DNA of 23,756 nucleotides from IDS-8 sp040902105 (GCA_040902105.1 JBBDXW010000046.1:1-23756); one strand, 5' to 3'; shown: positions 14,399 to 21,536, counted from the stretch's first letter. Numbers and translations are program-made. The notes: generated by a model not told the origin, from the letters alone.

Positions 14399-14426
14399 CG
14401 CTGTAGGAGCCCGCCATTGCGGGCGA
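14399..14426 (+). repeat. REP unit downstream of mutY
   Basis: A single forward unit, CGCTGTAGGAGCCCGCC followed by ATTGCGGGCGAC, starts 7 bases after the mutY stop. It belongs to the TAGG...ATTG...GAC subtype. Its last four bases are shared with the outer end of the 33-bp hairpin element that follows, so the two repeats are fused. Confidence 0.85.
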
Positions 14427-14523
14427 CCCCTAAAAGGGGACAGTGACCTTTTTTCGCAAGGTGCGAGGAAGGCCGTGGGAGTTCCTGAGGGAAAAAAGGT
14501 CACTGTCCCCTTTTAGGGGTCGC
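14423..14523. repeat. 101-bp hairpin element with perfect 33-bp inverted arms
   Basis: The left arm is 14423-14455 (starts GCGACCCCTAAAAGGGG, ends GACCTTTTTTC). The right arm, 14491-14523, is its exact reverse complement. The centre is 35 bases. Each arm also contains its own small palindrome (CCCCT-AAA-AGGGG). The GGGGACAGTGACC core resembles motifs I associate with REP-associated transposase elements in proteobacteria; this is recollection, not a search. No reading frame is inside. It separates mutY from yggX and would form a strong RNA hairpin in any read-through transcript. Confidence 0.9.
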
Positions 14524-14566
14524 TCGCGAGTATGGTCGATTATTTACGACGGGGTACACTAGCTGA

Positions 14567-14833
14567 ATGTCACGAAACGTGAATTGCATTTTGCTCGGAA
14601 AAGAGGCGGAAGGGCTCGACTACGCGCCTTATCCGGGCCCACTCGGGCAGCGCATCTACGACAACGTGTCGAAGCAGGCGTGGCAGCGCTGGCTCGCGCA
14701 CCAGACGATGTTGATCAACGAATACCGGCTGACGCCGATGGAGCCCTCCGCCCGAAAATTCCTGGAAACGGAAATGGAAAAGTTCTTCTTCGGCGGCGGT
14801 TCGGACAAGCCTAAGGAATTTGTTCCGGAGTAA
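14567..14833 (+). CDS. yggX: Fe(II)-trafficking / oxidative damage protection protein
   Basis: This 88-residue protein matches YggX closely: MSRNVNCILLGKEAEGLDY, PYPGPLGQRIYDNVSKQAW and HQTMLINEYRL follow the E. coli order, and Cys7 is retained. The family protects iron-sulfur proteins from oxidation and probably handles labile iron, which fits its pairing with the Fe-S enzyme MutY. No Shine-Dalgarno is visible; a -10-like TACACT ends at 14560, only 6 bases before ATG 14567, so a leaderless transcript is possible. The last 23 bases overlap the convergent glucoamylase-family gene, and the final codons (KEFVPE-stop) are encoded by the first unit of the 36-bp repeat array. Confidence 0.96.
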   Translation: MSRNVNCILLGKEAEGLDYAPYPGPLGQRIYDNVSKQAWQRWLAHQTMLINEYRLTPMEPSARKFLETEMEKFFFGGGSDKPKEFVPE

Positions 14834-16595
14834 GCCCGGGCTCGATCGACGAGCTCTCGATCGACGGAGTTCGTTTCGGAGACAGCTCGGGCTCGATCGA
14901 CGGAGTTCGTTCCGGAGTAAGCTCCTGTTCGATCGATGGCGTTCGCTCCGGAGCAAGCTCCTGCTCGAACGCGGGAATCCGGGTCGGCATGAGTTCCTCC
15001 TCGATCGACGGCAGTTCCGTCGGCGCCGTCTCCTGCAGCCAGCCGCCGCTGAACCCGCCGCGTTGCAGGCCGCGGCGAATGTGCGCGTTCTCGCGCATCA
15101 CTTCCCAGACGAAACCGGTGCGATAGTTCTCGATCATCAGGATGATCGGTCCCTGGTCTATGCCTAAGTAATCGTCGGCCACCCAGCCGAATCCGGGTAT
15201 GACCTTGCCGCGATGCAGTTCGACTTCGAAGGTGAAGCTCGGATTGAAGGAATCCAGGAAACCGTACTCCGAGTAGATGTACTTGCCGTAGCGCGCGCGC
15301 ATTTCGCGGATGCCCTGGATCGACAACTGCGGCGTGAAGACGATCGACGACGCCGCGGCGGTCGGAGCGATGGTGCCGTCGTCGTAGGACTCGCCCAGGC
15401 CGCTGTGCGACGTCGGATAGCCGATGCCGCGCGCCGCATAGCCGCGAAACTGCCGTTCCTCGCCTTGATAGGACAGGAGCGCGCGTCCCGGCCCGTCGCT
15501 CGCGGTCAGTCCCCAGACGCCCGCGCCGTAACCTTGCCAGCCGAGCGGATTCGCCTCCGCATAGGCGGCCTGTGCAAACGCCGCGCGACGGCTGTTTTCG
15601 AAATAGTCGAGGCCGCGCGCGCGCATGTACTCGTCCTGGATGTCGCGAAAATCAACCCAGATGTGCGAGTACTGATGGCCGAAGCCCGGACTGAACATCA
15701 GGTACTCTTGCTGGTAATAGCTGCCCCAGACCTCGTCGTAGCGATCCGTCCATGCGTCCCAGGACTCGGGCAGAAGCGCGTGCGTCGGCGAGCCGAGGCC
15801 CAGCAGGTAGACAATCATCGCCTCGTTGTAGCCGCTCCAGTCGTGCGCGCTGAAGCCGCGTTCCGGCCGCCACGCGAGGGCGATGCCCGGCGCGTTGGCC
15901 TGAGCCCATTGCCAGTCCACGCGCGCGAAGATTTTTTCCGCCAGATCGCGGATTTCGATTTCGCGCGGATCGTCCCCGGTGAAATACGACTGTGCGAACA
16001 GCACACCACCGATCAGCAGTGCCGTGTCCACCGTCGACAACTCCGTGGTTGCCCAGCGCATGCCGGTTTCCATGTTGAGGAAGTGATAGAAAAAACCCTT
16101 GTGGCCGATGACGCCGCGCGGCTGCGGGCCCTGCGGGCCGTTATGGAAAAACCGCAGTGTGTTGAGGGTGCGTACGCGCGCCTGTTCGCGGGTGATGTAG
16201 CCGCGCTCGACGCCGATCGGGTAGACGGTGAGCGCAAATCCCACCGCGGCGATGGACGAGAACGAGGGCGTCGGATAGCGGTCCGGTATCAGGCCGTTCT
16301 TCGGATTCGCCGTTTCCCAGAAAAAGCGGAACGTGCGCGCCGACAGGTCGTCGAGCAGCGACTGGTCGTCCAGCCGCGGTTGGTCCAGCGGCTGCTCGCC
16401 CGGCAGCGGCGTGTCGCCCAGCAGCGTGCGGGCATCCGGCTGCGTCTGAGCGGCGGGTGCTGCCGGTACGGCCCCGGTCTGCGCGGTTTGCGCCGGCGCC
16501 TGGCCCGCGGGCGTGACGTCCGCGATCGCAGGCGCCGCGATCAGGACCAGCGAAAGCCAGATGGCCGTCAGTTTTCTGAGGTGTGCGACGGTCAT
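14811..16595 (-). CDS. Exported glucoamylase-family protein (PF10091-like) with repeat tail
   Basis: Starting at ATG 16595 gives 594 residues with a clear signal peptide (MTVAHLRKLTAIWLSLVLIAAPAIA, cut near 25) and a Pro/Ala/Gln linker to about 56; upstream frame extension runs back into egtD and is rejected. The body (about 75-515) resembles the putative glucoamylase family: RTFRFFWETANPKNGLIPDR, STVDTALLIGG, GYNEAMIVYLLGLGSP and FSPGFGHQYSHIWVDF. Characterised PF10091 relatives include beta-1,2-glucan hydrolases, so the substrate may be a beta-glucan rather than starch; this is inference. The tail (about 526-594) is a 12-residue repeat around TPSIEQELTPER. It starts 24 bases after the egtD stop and probably shares its transcript. 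Confidence 0.88.
   Translation of the reverse strand: MTVAHLRKLTAIWLSLVLIAAPAIADVTPAGQAPAQTAQTGAVPAAPAAQTQPDARTLLGDTPLPGEQPLDQPRLDDQSLLDDLSARTFRFFWETANPKNGLIPDRYPTPSFSSIAAVGFALTVYPIGVERGYITREQARVRTLNTLRFFHNGPQGPQPRGVIGHKGFFYHFLNMETGMRWATTELSTVDTALLIGGVLFAQSYFTGDDPREIEIRDLAEKIFARVDWQWAQANAPGIALAWRPERGFSAHDWSGYNEAMIVYLLGLGSPTHALLPESWDAWTDRYDEVWGSYYQQEYLMFSPGFGHQYSHIWVDFRDIQDEYMRARGLDYFENSRRAAFAQAAYAEANPLGWQGYGAGVWGLTASDGPGRALLSYQGEERQFRGYAARGIGYPTSHSGLGESYDDGTIAPTAAASSIVFTPQLSIQGIREMRARYGKYIYSEYGFLDSFNPSFTFEVELHRGKVIPGFGWVADDYLGIDQGPIILMIENYRTGFVWEVMRENAHIRRGLQRGGFSGGWLQETAPTELPSIEEELMPTRIPAFEQELAPERTPSIEQELTPERTPSIEPELSPKRTPSIESSSIEPGLTPEQIP
14815..15009. repeat. 36-bp tandem repeat array across two convergent gene ends
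   Basis: Five units of 36 bases lie at 14815-14850, 14866-14901, 14902-14937, 14938-14973 and 14974-15009, with a 15-base partial unit at 14851-14865. A typical unit starts GGAGTTCGTTCCGGAG and ends CTCGATCGAC. Divergence rises from left to right: the unit at 14974 is least like the others. The 36-base length keeps the minus-strand frame, adding 12 residues per unit. The first unit contains the stop codon of yggX. There are no spacers, so this is not a CRISPR. Confidence 0.9.
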
Positions 16596-16618
16596 CTGAC
16601 GACGGTCATGCGGAAGGG

Positions 16619-17599
16619 TCACCTGCGGAGACAATACTGCACGGAAAAGAACTCTCGCGGATCCGTCCACACGGTATGCACGGAAAAGCCCGCGCGTCCG
16701 GCCATCGCTGCGAAATCGTCCAGCGCGTATTTGTGCGAACACTCGGTGCGTATCGTCTCGCCTTTCCCGAAATGAAACGTCTCGCCGGCGACGACAACGG
16801 CCTGTTCGCGGAGGCTCACCAGGTGCATCTCGATGCGGCCCGGCGACTCCTTATATATCGCGCGGTGCTCGAATCTTCCCGGATCGAAATTCGCCGCGAA
16901 TTCGTTGTTCAGGCGCTTCAGCATATTGAGGTTGAATTGAGCGGTCACACCGGCACTGTCGTTGTACGCGCGCTCGAGAATCGCCTGGTCTTTCTTCAGA
17001 TCCACGCCGATCAGCAGTGCACCGTCCTCTTTTGCTTCCTGGTGCATGACCTCGAGCAGCGCAAGTGCCGCGTCCGGGGAAAAGTTGCCGATAGTCGATC
17101 CCGGAAAATAGACGATATTGCGCAGCGGCATGACTTTCGGCAGCGGCAGGTCGAACGGTTGCGTGAAATCGGCCGCTACCGGCAATACTTCGATGTGCGG
17201 GAAATCCGCGGCCAGCGTTTCCGCCGCGGCCACGAGATGATCGCGCGAGATGTCGACAGGTACGTAGGCCGCAAGGCGGTCCAGGTGTTCGAGGAGAATG
17301 CGGGTCTTCATGCTCGAGCCGCTGCCGAATTCGATCAGGCTCGCATGCGGACCGACCAGGCTCACGATCTCGCCGATGTGCTCGCGCATGATCGAGAGTT
17401 CTGTGCGGGTCAGGTAATACTCCGGGAGCTCCGTGATCCTGTCGAAAAGCCGCGAGCCGCGATCGTCGTAGAAGAACTTCGGCGACAGCGCCTTGGGTGA
17501 ACGCCTGAGACCCTGCAGGATTTCCCCGAGGTCGTCGGTGACGCTGCTGTCCTGCTCCGTCAGTTCCGGGGTCGTCGCCGGCTGTGACATTGCGTTCAT
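16619..17599 (-). CDS. egtD: L-histidine N-alpha-methyltransferase
   Basis: EgtD trimethylates histidine with SAM to give hercynine, the first step of ergothioneine synthesis. The 326-residue protein has SAM motif I as LIEFGSGSSMKTRILL (88-103), VPVDIS (113-118), PGSTIGNF with the histidine-binding Asn172, Tyr212 in AYNDSAG, and RTECSHKY with Glu286 and Ser288. These match the substrate-binding residues known from the mycobacterial enzyme. ATG 17599 is used; ATG 17590 is an alternative. It begins 9 bases after the egtB stop, so the two form an operon. No gamma-glutamyl ligase (EgtA), EgtC or EgtE is in the window. Confidence 0.95.
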   Translation of the reverse strand: MNAMSQPATTPELTEQDSSVTDDLGEILQGLRRSPKALSPKFFYDDRGSRLFDRITELPEYYLTRTELSIMREHIGEIVSLVGPHASLIEFGSGSSMKTRILLEHLDRLAAYVPVDISRDHLVAAAETLAADFPHIEVLPVAADFTQPFDLPLPKVMPLRNIVYFPGSTIGNFSPDAALALLEVMHQEAKEDGALLIGVDLKKDQAILERAYNDSAGVTAQFNLNMLKRLNNEFAANFDPGRFEHRAIYKESPGRIEMHLVSLREQAVVVAGETFHFGKGETIRTECSHKYALDDFAAMAGRAGFSVHTVWTDPREFFSVQYCLRR

Positions 17600-17608
17600 G
17601 TGGACAGG

Positions 17609-18883
17609 TCAGCCTGCATTGTCTTTCGCCAGGCGAATGCCGAGGAACTGCCAGCGGGCGTCGGGATAGAAAAAACTCCGGTAGCTGGCGCGGACATGCT
17701 CTTCGGCGGTGACGCAGGAGCCGCCCCGCACGGTCATCTGGTTACACATGAACTTGCCGTTGTATTCGCCGAGCGATCCCGGCAGCGGCCTGAAGCCGGG
17801 ATAGGGCGCGTAGGACGAGGCCGTCCACTCCCAGTTGTCGCCGAAAAACTGCCGGTTGCCGCCGGAGGCCGCAAGCGGGTGCCAGAAGCCGGTTTCCGCG
17901 AGGTTGCCGCTCACTTCACAGGGGTCTGCCGCCAGTTCCCACTCCTGCTCCGTCGGCAAGCGCGCGCCCGCCCAGCGTGCGAACGCGTCGGCTTCGTAAT
18001 AGCTCACGTGCGTCACCGGCGCGCCGAGGTCGAGTTCCCGTTCGCCGCCAAGCGTGAACTCGGCGTCCAACGTCTCGTTCCAGTAAAGCGGCCGGTTCCA
18101 GCCGCGCTCGTTGACCGCGGCCCAGCCGTCGGCGAGCCACAGCTCGGCGAGGCGATACGCGCCGTCGCGGATGAACTGCAGATACTCGTCATTGATCACC
18201 TGGCGCGAGCCGATTCGATAGCCGTGCACCAGCACCCGGTGACGTGGCAATTCGTTGTCGAAGCGGAATGTTTCACCACTCTTCGCGCCGATCTCGCGTA
18301 TGCCGGCTGCGCCGTCAACGAACTCGTGCGAGGGTGCGCCGGCGGCGGGCGGTATTTTCAGCGAGGGGTTGACCGCGGGTTTGAGCGGGTTACGCGAAAA
18401 GACGTGCTTGATGTCCGTCAGCAACAGTTCCTGGTGCTGCTGTTCGTGATTGATCCCGAGCAGCGTGCGCTGCCGGAGCTCCGCGTCGTCGTCCCGCGCG
18501 GACAGCAGCCGCTCCATCGCTTCGTCGACGTGTCGGCGATAGCGGACGATTTCGTCCACCGGCGGACGGGACAGGAGACCGCGGTCGGCGCGCCTATGCA
18601 TGTCGCCGACCGAGTAATAATAGGAGTTGAACAGGTAATGGTAGTCGTCATCGAAGCGCTGATAATCCCGCGCGAACGGCTCGAGAACGAAGCGCTCGAA
18701 GAACCAGGTCACGTGCGCGAGATGCCACTTGGCCGGGCTGACATCCGGCATCGACTGGACGACGAAATCCTCCGGCAGCAAATGCTCGCAAAGCGCGAGC
18801 GTGGCCAAACGGGTGCGCAGAAATTTCGCCGCCAGCAATTCCGGAGAGCCGCGAACCTGCACGGCTTCCTCTGAGGAGATCAT
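17609..18883 (-). CDS. egtB: Ergothioneine biosynthesis sulfoxide synthase
   Basis: EgtB is a non-haem iron enzyme that joins hercynine to a cysteine-type thiol donor with O2. The DinB-like N-terminal domain carries the iron ligands: a histidine in KWHLAHVTWFFE (residues 52-63 or so) and the H-x3-H pair in NHEQQHQELLLTD. The C-terminal FGE-sulfatase-type domain includes RLPTEQEWELAA, NWEWTASSY, RGGSCVT and SYRSFFYPDARWQFLGIRLA. ATG 18883 (424 residues) is preferred over ATG 18898 because AGGA lies 6 bases upstream of it. Whether the donor is cysteine or gamma-glutamylcysteine cannot be told here. Confidence 0.94.
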   Translation of the reverse strand: MISSEEAVQVRGSPELLAAKFLRTRLATLALCEHLLPEDFVVQSMPDVSPAKWHLAHVTWFFERFVLEPFARDYQRFDDDYHYLFNSYYYSVGDMHRRADRGLLSRPPVDEIVRYRRHVDEAMERLLSARDDDAELRQRTLLGINHEQQHQELLLTDIKHVFSRNPLKPAVNPSLKIPPAAGAPSHEFVDGAAGIREIGAKSGETFRFDNELPRHRVLVHGYRIGSRQVINDEYLQFIRDGAYRLAELWLADGWAAVNERGWNRPLYWNETLDAEFTLGGERELDLGAPVTHVSYYEADAFARWAGARLPTEQEWELAADPCEVSGNLAETGFWHPLAASGGNRQFFGDNWEWTASSYAPYPGFRPLPGSLGEYNGKFMCNQMTVRGGSCVTAEEHVRASYRSFFYPDARWQFLGIRLAKDNAG

Positions 18884-18932
18884 TGAACGTCCTCGCATGC
18901 GAATGGCAATCCAGAGTACGCGAAGCGCCCGA

Positions 18933-18961
18933 AAAATGCACTTTCACAACCCACTTGTAAA
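18933..18961 (-). promoter_or_regulatory. Possible promoter of the egtB-egtD operon
   Basis: On the minus strand TTTACA (18956-18961) is followed, after 17 bases, by CATTTT (18933-18938), about 50 bases upstream of the egtB start. The -35 matches the consensus at five of six bases; the -10 is weak. The stretch is AT-rich compared with its surroundings. Confidence 0.3.
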
Positions 18962-18970
18962 AATTACGCA

Positions 18971-19001
18971 GGTGCCGGACTTGGATCTTTGGACATTTCG
19001 C
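18971..19001 (+). repeat. Solitary arm of the 36-bp hairpin element
   Basis: These 31 bases (GGTGCCGGACTTGGATCTTT, continuing GGACATTTCGC) are identical to bases 4935-4965, the left arm of the first hairpin element. The two bases before it (CA) match the CAGGTGCC variant seen at 4903. No opposite arm is nearby. It ends 7 bases short of the lrp-type gene's stop codon on the facing strand. Confidence 0.9.
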
Positions 19002-19008
19002 CGCCTGA

Positions 19009-19470
19009 CTACGGCATCGGCAATTCCGTGGTCTTTCGCACGGTGCGAATCGCAACGCTGGAATTGACGCGTGCAACACCGGGCAGCCGCGTCAACGACT
19101 CGTTGTGCACGCGTTCGAAATCGGCCATATCCGAGACGACCACGCGAAGCAGGTAATCGAACTCGCCGGTCATCAGGTAACACTCCATCACCTCGGGAAG
19201 ATTCTGCACCGCGGCTTCGAACGCGGCGAGTTCGCTTTGCTCCTCGCGATGGAGCGCGATGTGCACGAACACGTTGCCGGCAAGCCCGGCCTTCTTCTGG
19301 TTCAGGAGGGCGACGTACCGTTCGATCAGCCCGGCCTGCTCCAATGAGCGGACGCGCCGCAGGCAGGCGGACTCGGAGAGATGGACGCGGCCGGCAAGCT
19401 CCACGTTGCTGATGCGGCCGTCGCGCTGCAGCTCGGCCAGGATCTTTTTGTCGAATCGGTCGAGCGCCAT
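19009..19470 (-). CDS. Lrp/AsnC-family transcriptional regulator
   Basis: This 153-residue regulator starts at ATG 19470 (MALDRFDKKILAELQRDGRI); a longer open frame upstream overlaps ald and is not used. It has the winged helix-turn-helix at about 20-45 (SNVELAGRVHLSESACLRRV) and the ligand-binding RAM domain at about 65-140 (VFVHIAL, then MTGEFDYLLRVVV). Lrp-type proteins sense amino acids and bind DNA as dimers or larger oligomers. It is divergent from alanine dehydrogenase with 153 bases between starts, so control of ald, as AldR or PutR-like regulators do for their neighbours, is the simplest guess. Confidence 0.93.
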   Translation of the reverse strand: MALDRFDKKILAELQRDGRISNVELAGRVHLSESACLRRVRSLEQAGLIERYVALLNQKKAGLAGNVFVHIALHREEQSELAAFEAAVQNLPEVMECYLMTGEFDYLLRVVVSDMADFERVHNESLTRLPGVARVNSSVAIRTVRKTTELPMP

Positions 19471-19489
19471 GGCAGGAAATTGTGTCGAA

Positions 19490-19518
19490 AGTAGAGAATG
19501 AGGCAGAAAGTGCCACAA
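19490..19518 (-). promoter_or_regulatory. Possible promoter of the lrp-type gene
   Basis: On the minus strand TTGTGG (19513-19518), 17 bases, then TCTACT (19490-19495), 20 bases upstream of the start. Both hexamers are imperfect. An inverted GGCA-GAAAG-TGCC (19502-19514) overlaps it and could be an operator. Confidence 0.3.
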
Positions 19519-19590
19519 ATTCGCCCAGATGTCACTGATTCCGCAAGTGGATTGCGCTTGCGCCGGGGTATCCTGCTTGACTTGGTTACA

Positions 19591-19621
19591 CCCCCGAGAG
19601 TCAAAGCCCCCGGAGTCAAAG
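19591..19621 (+). repeat. Tandem duplication in the ald leader
   Basis: CCCCCGAGAGTCAAAG (19591-19606) is followed directly by CCCCCGGAGTCAAAG (19607-19621). The second copy carries the GGAG ribosome site (19612-19615), 8 bases before the ald ATG. The first copy offers a second, more distant purine patch. Confidence 0.8.
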
Positions 19622-19623
19622 CA

Positions 19624-20745
19624 ATGAGAATCGGTGTACCGAAAGAAATCAAAGTCCTGGAGTATCGCGTCGGCATGGTGCCGGCGGGGGTCAGCGAACT
19701 CGTGCACGACGGCCACCAGGTGATCGTCGAAAGCGGCGCCGGCGGCGGCATCGGCATGCTGGATGCCGACTATGAGAACGCCGGCGCGACCGTCGTCAAG
19801 ACCGCGAAAGAAGTATTCGACCGCGCCGAGCTGATCGTCAAGGTCAAGGAACCGCAACTGGCAGAATGCGCCATGCTGCGCGCAGACCAGGTGCTGTTCA
19901 CGTATCTGCACCTCGCGGCCGATCCGAAGCAGACCGAAGCGCTGGTCCGGTCCGGAACCACCGCGATCGCTTACGAAACGGTGACGGCGCCCGACGGTTC
20001 ACTGCCGCTTCTTACTCCGATGAGCGAAGTCGCCGGCCGCCTGTCTATCCAGGCCGGCGCATACGCGTTGCAGAAAGCGAACGGCGGCCGCGGCGTTTTG
20101 CTCGGCGGCGTACCGGGTGTGGCACCCGGCCGCGTCCTCGTGATCGGCGGCGGTGTCGCCGGTACGCACGCGGCAGACATGGCGGTCGGACTTGGCGCCG
20201 AAGTCACTGTTCTCGACCGCTCGGTGCCGCGACTTCGCCAGCTCAACGATATCTTCGGCGGCCGCGTCAGGACGCAGTACTCCACCAGGCAGGCGGTCGA
20301 CCAGCTGATACCGGAGGCCGACCTGGTCGTCGGCGCCGTACTGATCGCCGGCGCCGCCGCGCCGAAACTGGTGACGGCCGGGCACGTCAAAACGATGCGC
20401 CCGGGATCGGTGCTGGTCGATATCTCCATCGACCAGGGCGGCTGCTTCGAAACGAGCCGTCCGACCACGCATGCGGAGCCGACTTACGTTGTCGACGAGG
20501 TCGTGCACTATTGTGTCACCAACATGCCGGGTGCGGTGCCGAGGACGTCGACGTTCGCCTTGACCAATGTCACGCTGCCGTTCGTCAAGGCGCTTGCGAA
20601 ATTCGGCTGGCGCGAAGCGCTGAGCCGCGACAAGCACCTCGCGCGCGGGCTCAATGTGCACGCCGGCCATATCAATCATGAAGCAGTCGCGAGGGACCTG
20701 GGTTACGAATACCTGTCCGCGGACGACGCGCTCAGAGCTGCCTGA
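19624..20745 (+). CDS. ald: Alanine dehydrogenase
   Basis: This enzyme interconverts L-alanine and pyruvate plus ammonia with NAD. The 373-residue protein (family about 371) has RIGVPKEIK at 2-10, Arg15, Lys75 in VKVKEP, His96 in YLHLA and Asp270 in DISIDQGG, matching the substrate and catalytic residues of known enzymes. The Rossmann loop is VIGGGVAGTHAADMAVGLGA (173-192). ATG 19624 has GGAG at 19612. It is divergent from an Lrp-type regulator and ends in a strong terminator, so it is monocistronic. It probably channels alanine into carbon and nitrogen metabolism under that regulator's control. Confidence 0.96.
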   Translation: MRIGVPKEIKVLEYRVGMVPAGVSELVHDGHQVIVESGAGGGIGMLDADYENAGATVVKTAKEVFDRAELIVKVKEPQLAECAMLRADQVLFTYLHLAADPKQTEALVRSGTTAIAYETVTAPDGSLPLLTPMSEVAGRLSIQAGAYALQKANGGRGVLLGGVPGVAPGRVLVIGGGVAGTHAADMAVGLGAEVTVLDRSVPRLRQLNDIFGGRVRTQYSTRQAVDQLIPEADLVVGAVLIAGAAAPKLVTAGHVKTMRPGSVLVDISIDQGGCFETSRPTTHAEPTYVVDEVVHYCVTNMPGAVPRTSTFALTNVTLPFVKALAKFGWREALSRDKHLARGLNVHAGHINHEAVARDLGYEYLSADDALRAA

Positions 20746-20778
20746 TTTCGCGTCCCCCCGCGATCGAGGCAGCATTCG

Positions 20779-20805
20779 AAGCCGGGCATTGCCCGGCTTT
20801 TTTTT
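20779..20805 (+). terminator. Rho-independent terminator of ald
   Basis: The perfect 9-bp stem AAGCCGGGC / GCCCGGCTT (20779-20787 and 20791-20799) with a 3-base loop runs into eight Ts (20798-20805). It lies 34 bases after the ald stop. Confidence 0.92.
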
Positions 20806-20839
20806 CGTATGCGCAATGCCCCACCGGCGGTCGCTCGGC

Positions 20840-20845
20840 TAGAAT
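20840..20845 (+). promoter_or_regulatory. Possible -10 element of the lipoprotein gene
   Basis: TAGAAT matches the -10 consensus at five of six positions, between the ald terminator and the next gene. No good -35 is found at 16-18 bases. Confidence 0.3.
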
Positions 20846-20896
20846 GCCTGCGAAGCGAATACCGTGACGGTCCACAATTCTAATAGCGCGGGCTTG

Positions 20897-21310
20897 ATGC
20901 CGATGAAGATACACGCTGCAGTCGTCATGTTGCCGGTATGGCTTCTGGCGGGCTGCGCCTCGTATGAAGGCAGCTACACCCCTGCCTGCATCGCCTACGC
21001 CGGCGACAACATCGAACTGAACGGCGGCCGCTTCGTCTGGGACAAGTTCACCGACCAGGTGCTGGTGAACGACGCCGGCGAGGTCGTCGACCAGTTCCCG
21101 GAATATCCACTCCGCGGCCGCTATCGCCTGGATGGCGAGACGCTGCATTTCGAGTCCTACACCGGCGAAGCATTACCCGACATGCACCTGCGGCGCGAGG
21201 GGCCGAGGACTTACCTCCTCACCGACAAACAGATGGAATCGCAGCAAACCACAGGCGAGCTGGCCAAATGCGCCCTGGTACAGGGCGGCCGCCAGGAAAC
21301 CCCCCTGTAG
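20897..21310 (+). CDS. Small lipoprotein, function unknown
   Basis: The sequence opens MPMKIHAAVVMLPVWLLAGC, a lipoprotein signal with lipobox LAGC and lipidated Cys20, so it should be anchored in the inner or outer membrane. ATG 20897 or ATG 20903 are the plausible starts; a GTG at 20864 is in frame but puts extra polar residues before the signal. No Shine-Dalgarno is clear. The mature part (about 117 residues) has three cysteines including Cys20, and a beta-rich stretch (FVWDKFTDQVLVNDAGEVV, then GRYRLDGETLHFES). I do not recognise a family. It stands alone between the ald terminator and a REP cluster. Confidence 0.8.
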   Translation: MPMKIHAAVVMLPVWLLAGCASYEGSYTPACIAYAGDNIELNGGRFVWDKFTDQVLVNDAGEVVDQFPEYPLRGRYRLDGETLHFESYTGEALPDMHLRREGPRTYLLTDKQMESQQTTGELAKCALVQGGRQETPL

Positions 21311-21436
21311 GAGCCCGCCATTGCGGACGACCTGCGCGGGGGCCAGCGGGGGCCGGAAATCGCCCGCTTTCGCGGGCTCCAACAGGGCACAATTCACGCC
21401 GACAAGAACCCTGTTGGAGCCCGCGCCAGCGGGCGA
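21304..21436. repeat. Cluster of three REP units
   Basis: Three units lie just after the lipoprotein gene, the first overlapping its stop: forward at 21304-21331 (TGTAGGAGCCCGCCATTGCGG), inverted at 21359-21387 and forward at 21409-21436 (CCCTGTTGGAGCCCGCG, then CCAGCGGGCGAT). The first is the TAGG subtype, the other two the TTGG subtype. Units two and three form a facing pair. The rest of 21311-21536 holds no gene and no clear promoter. Confidence 0.85.
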
Positions 21437-21536
21437 TCCGCCCTCTCCGGACCCGATCCGCGAACCAATCCCTTGCCGCGCCCGCATCCAATCTGCTTAG
21501 CTAGGTCACTGTAAACGGGACAGGGCTGGGCCGGCG

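Noticed and set aside
14815..15009. 36-bp repeats that resemble a CRISPR repeat length
   Set aside because: Units are directly contiguous with no spacers, keep a coding frame, and there are no cas genes.
15213..16775. 520-codon open frame on the plus strand
   Set aside because: It is antisense to the glucoamylase-family gene, which has a signal peptide and family motifs; the plus-strand translation is Arg/Ala-rich without recognisable domains, a GC-rich shadow.
17600..18874. 424-codon open frame on the plus strand
   Set aside because: Exactly antisense to egtB, which has clear iron-ligand and FGE motifs; no independent start signal or family.
19471..19911. N-terminal extension of the Lrp-type protein
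   Set aside because: It would run through the ald promoter and start region in antisense; the family N-terminus begins at MALDRFDKK.
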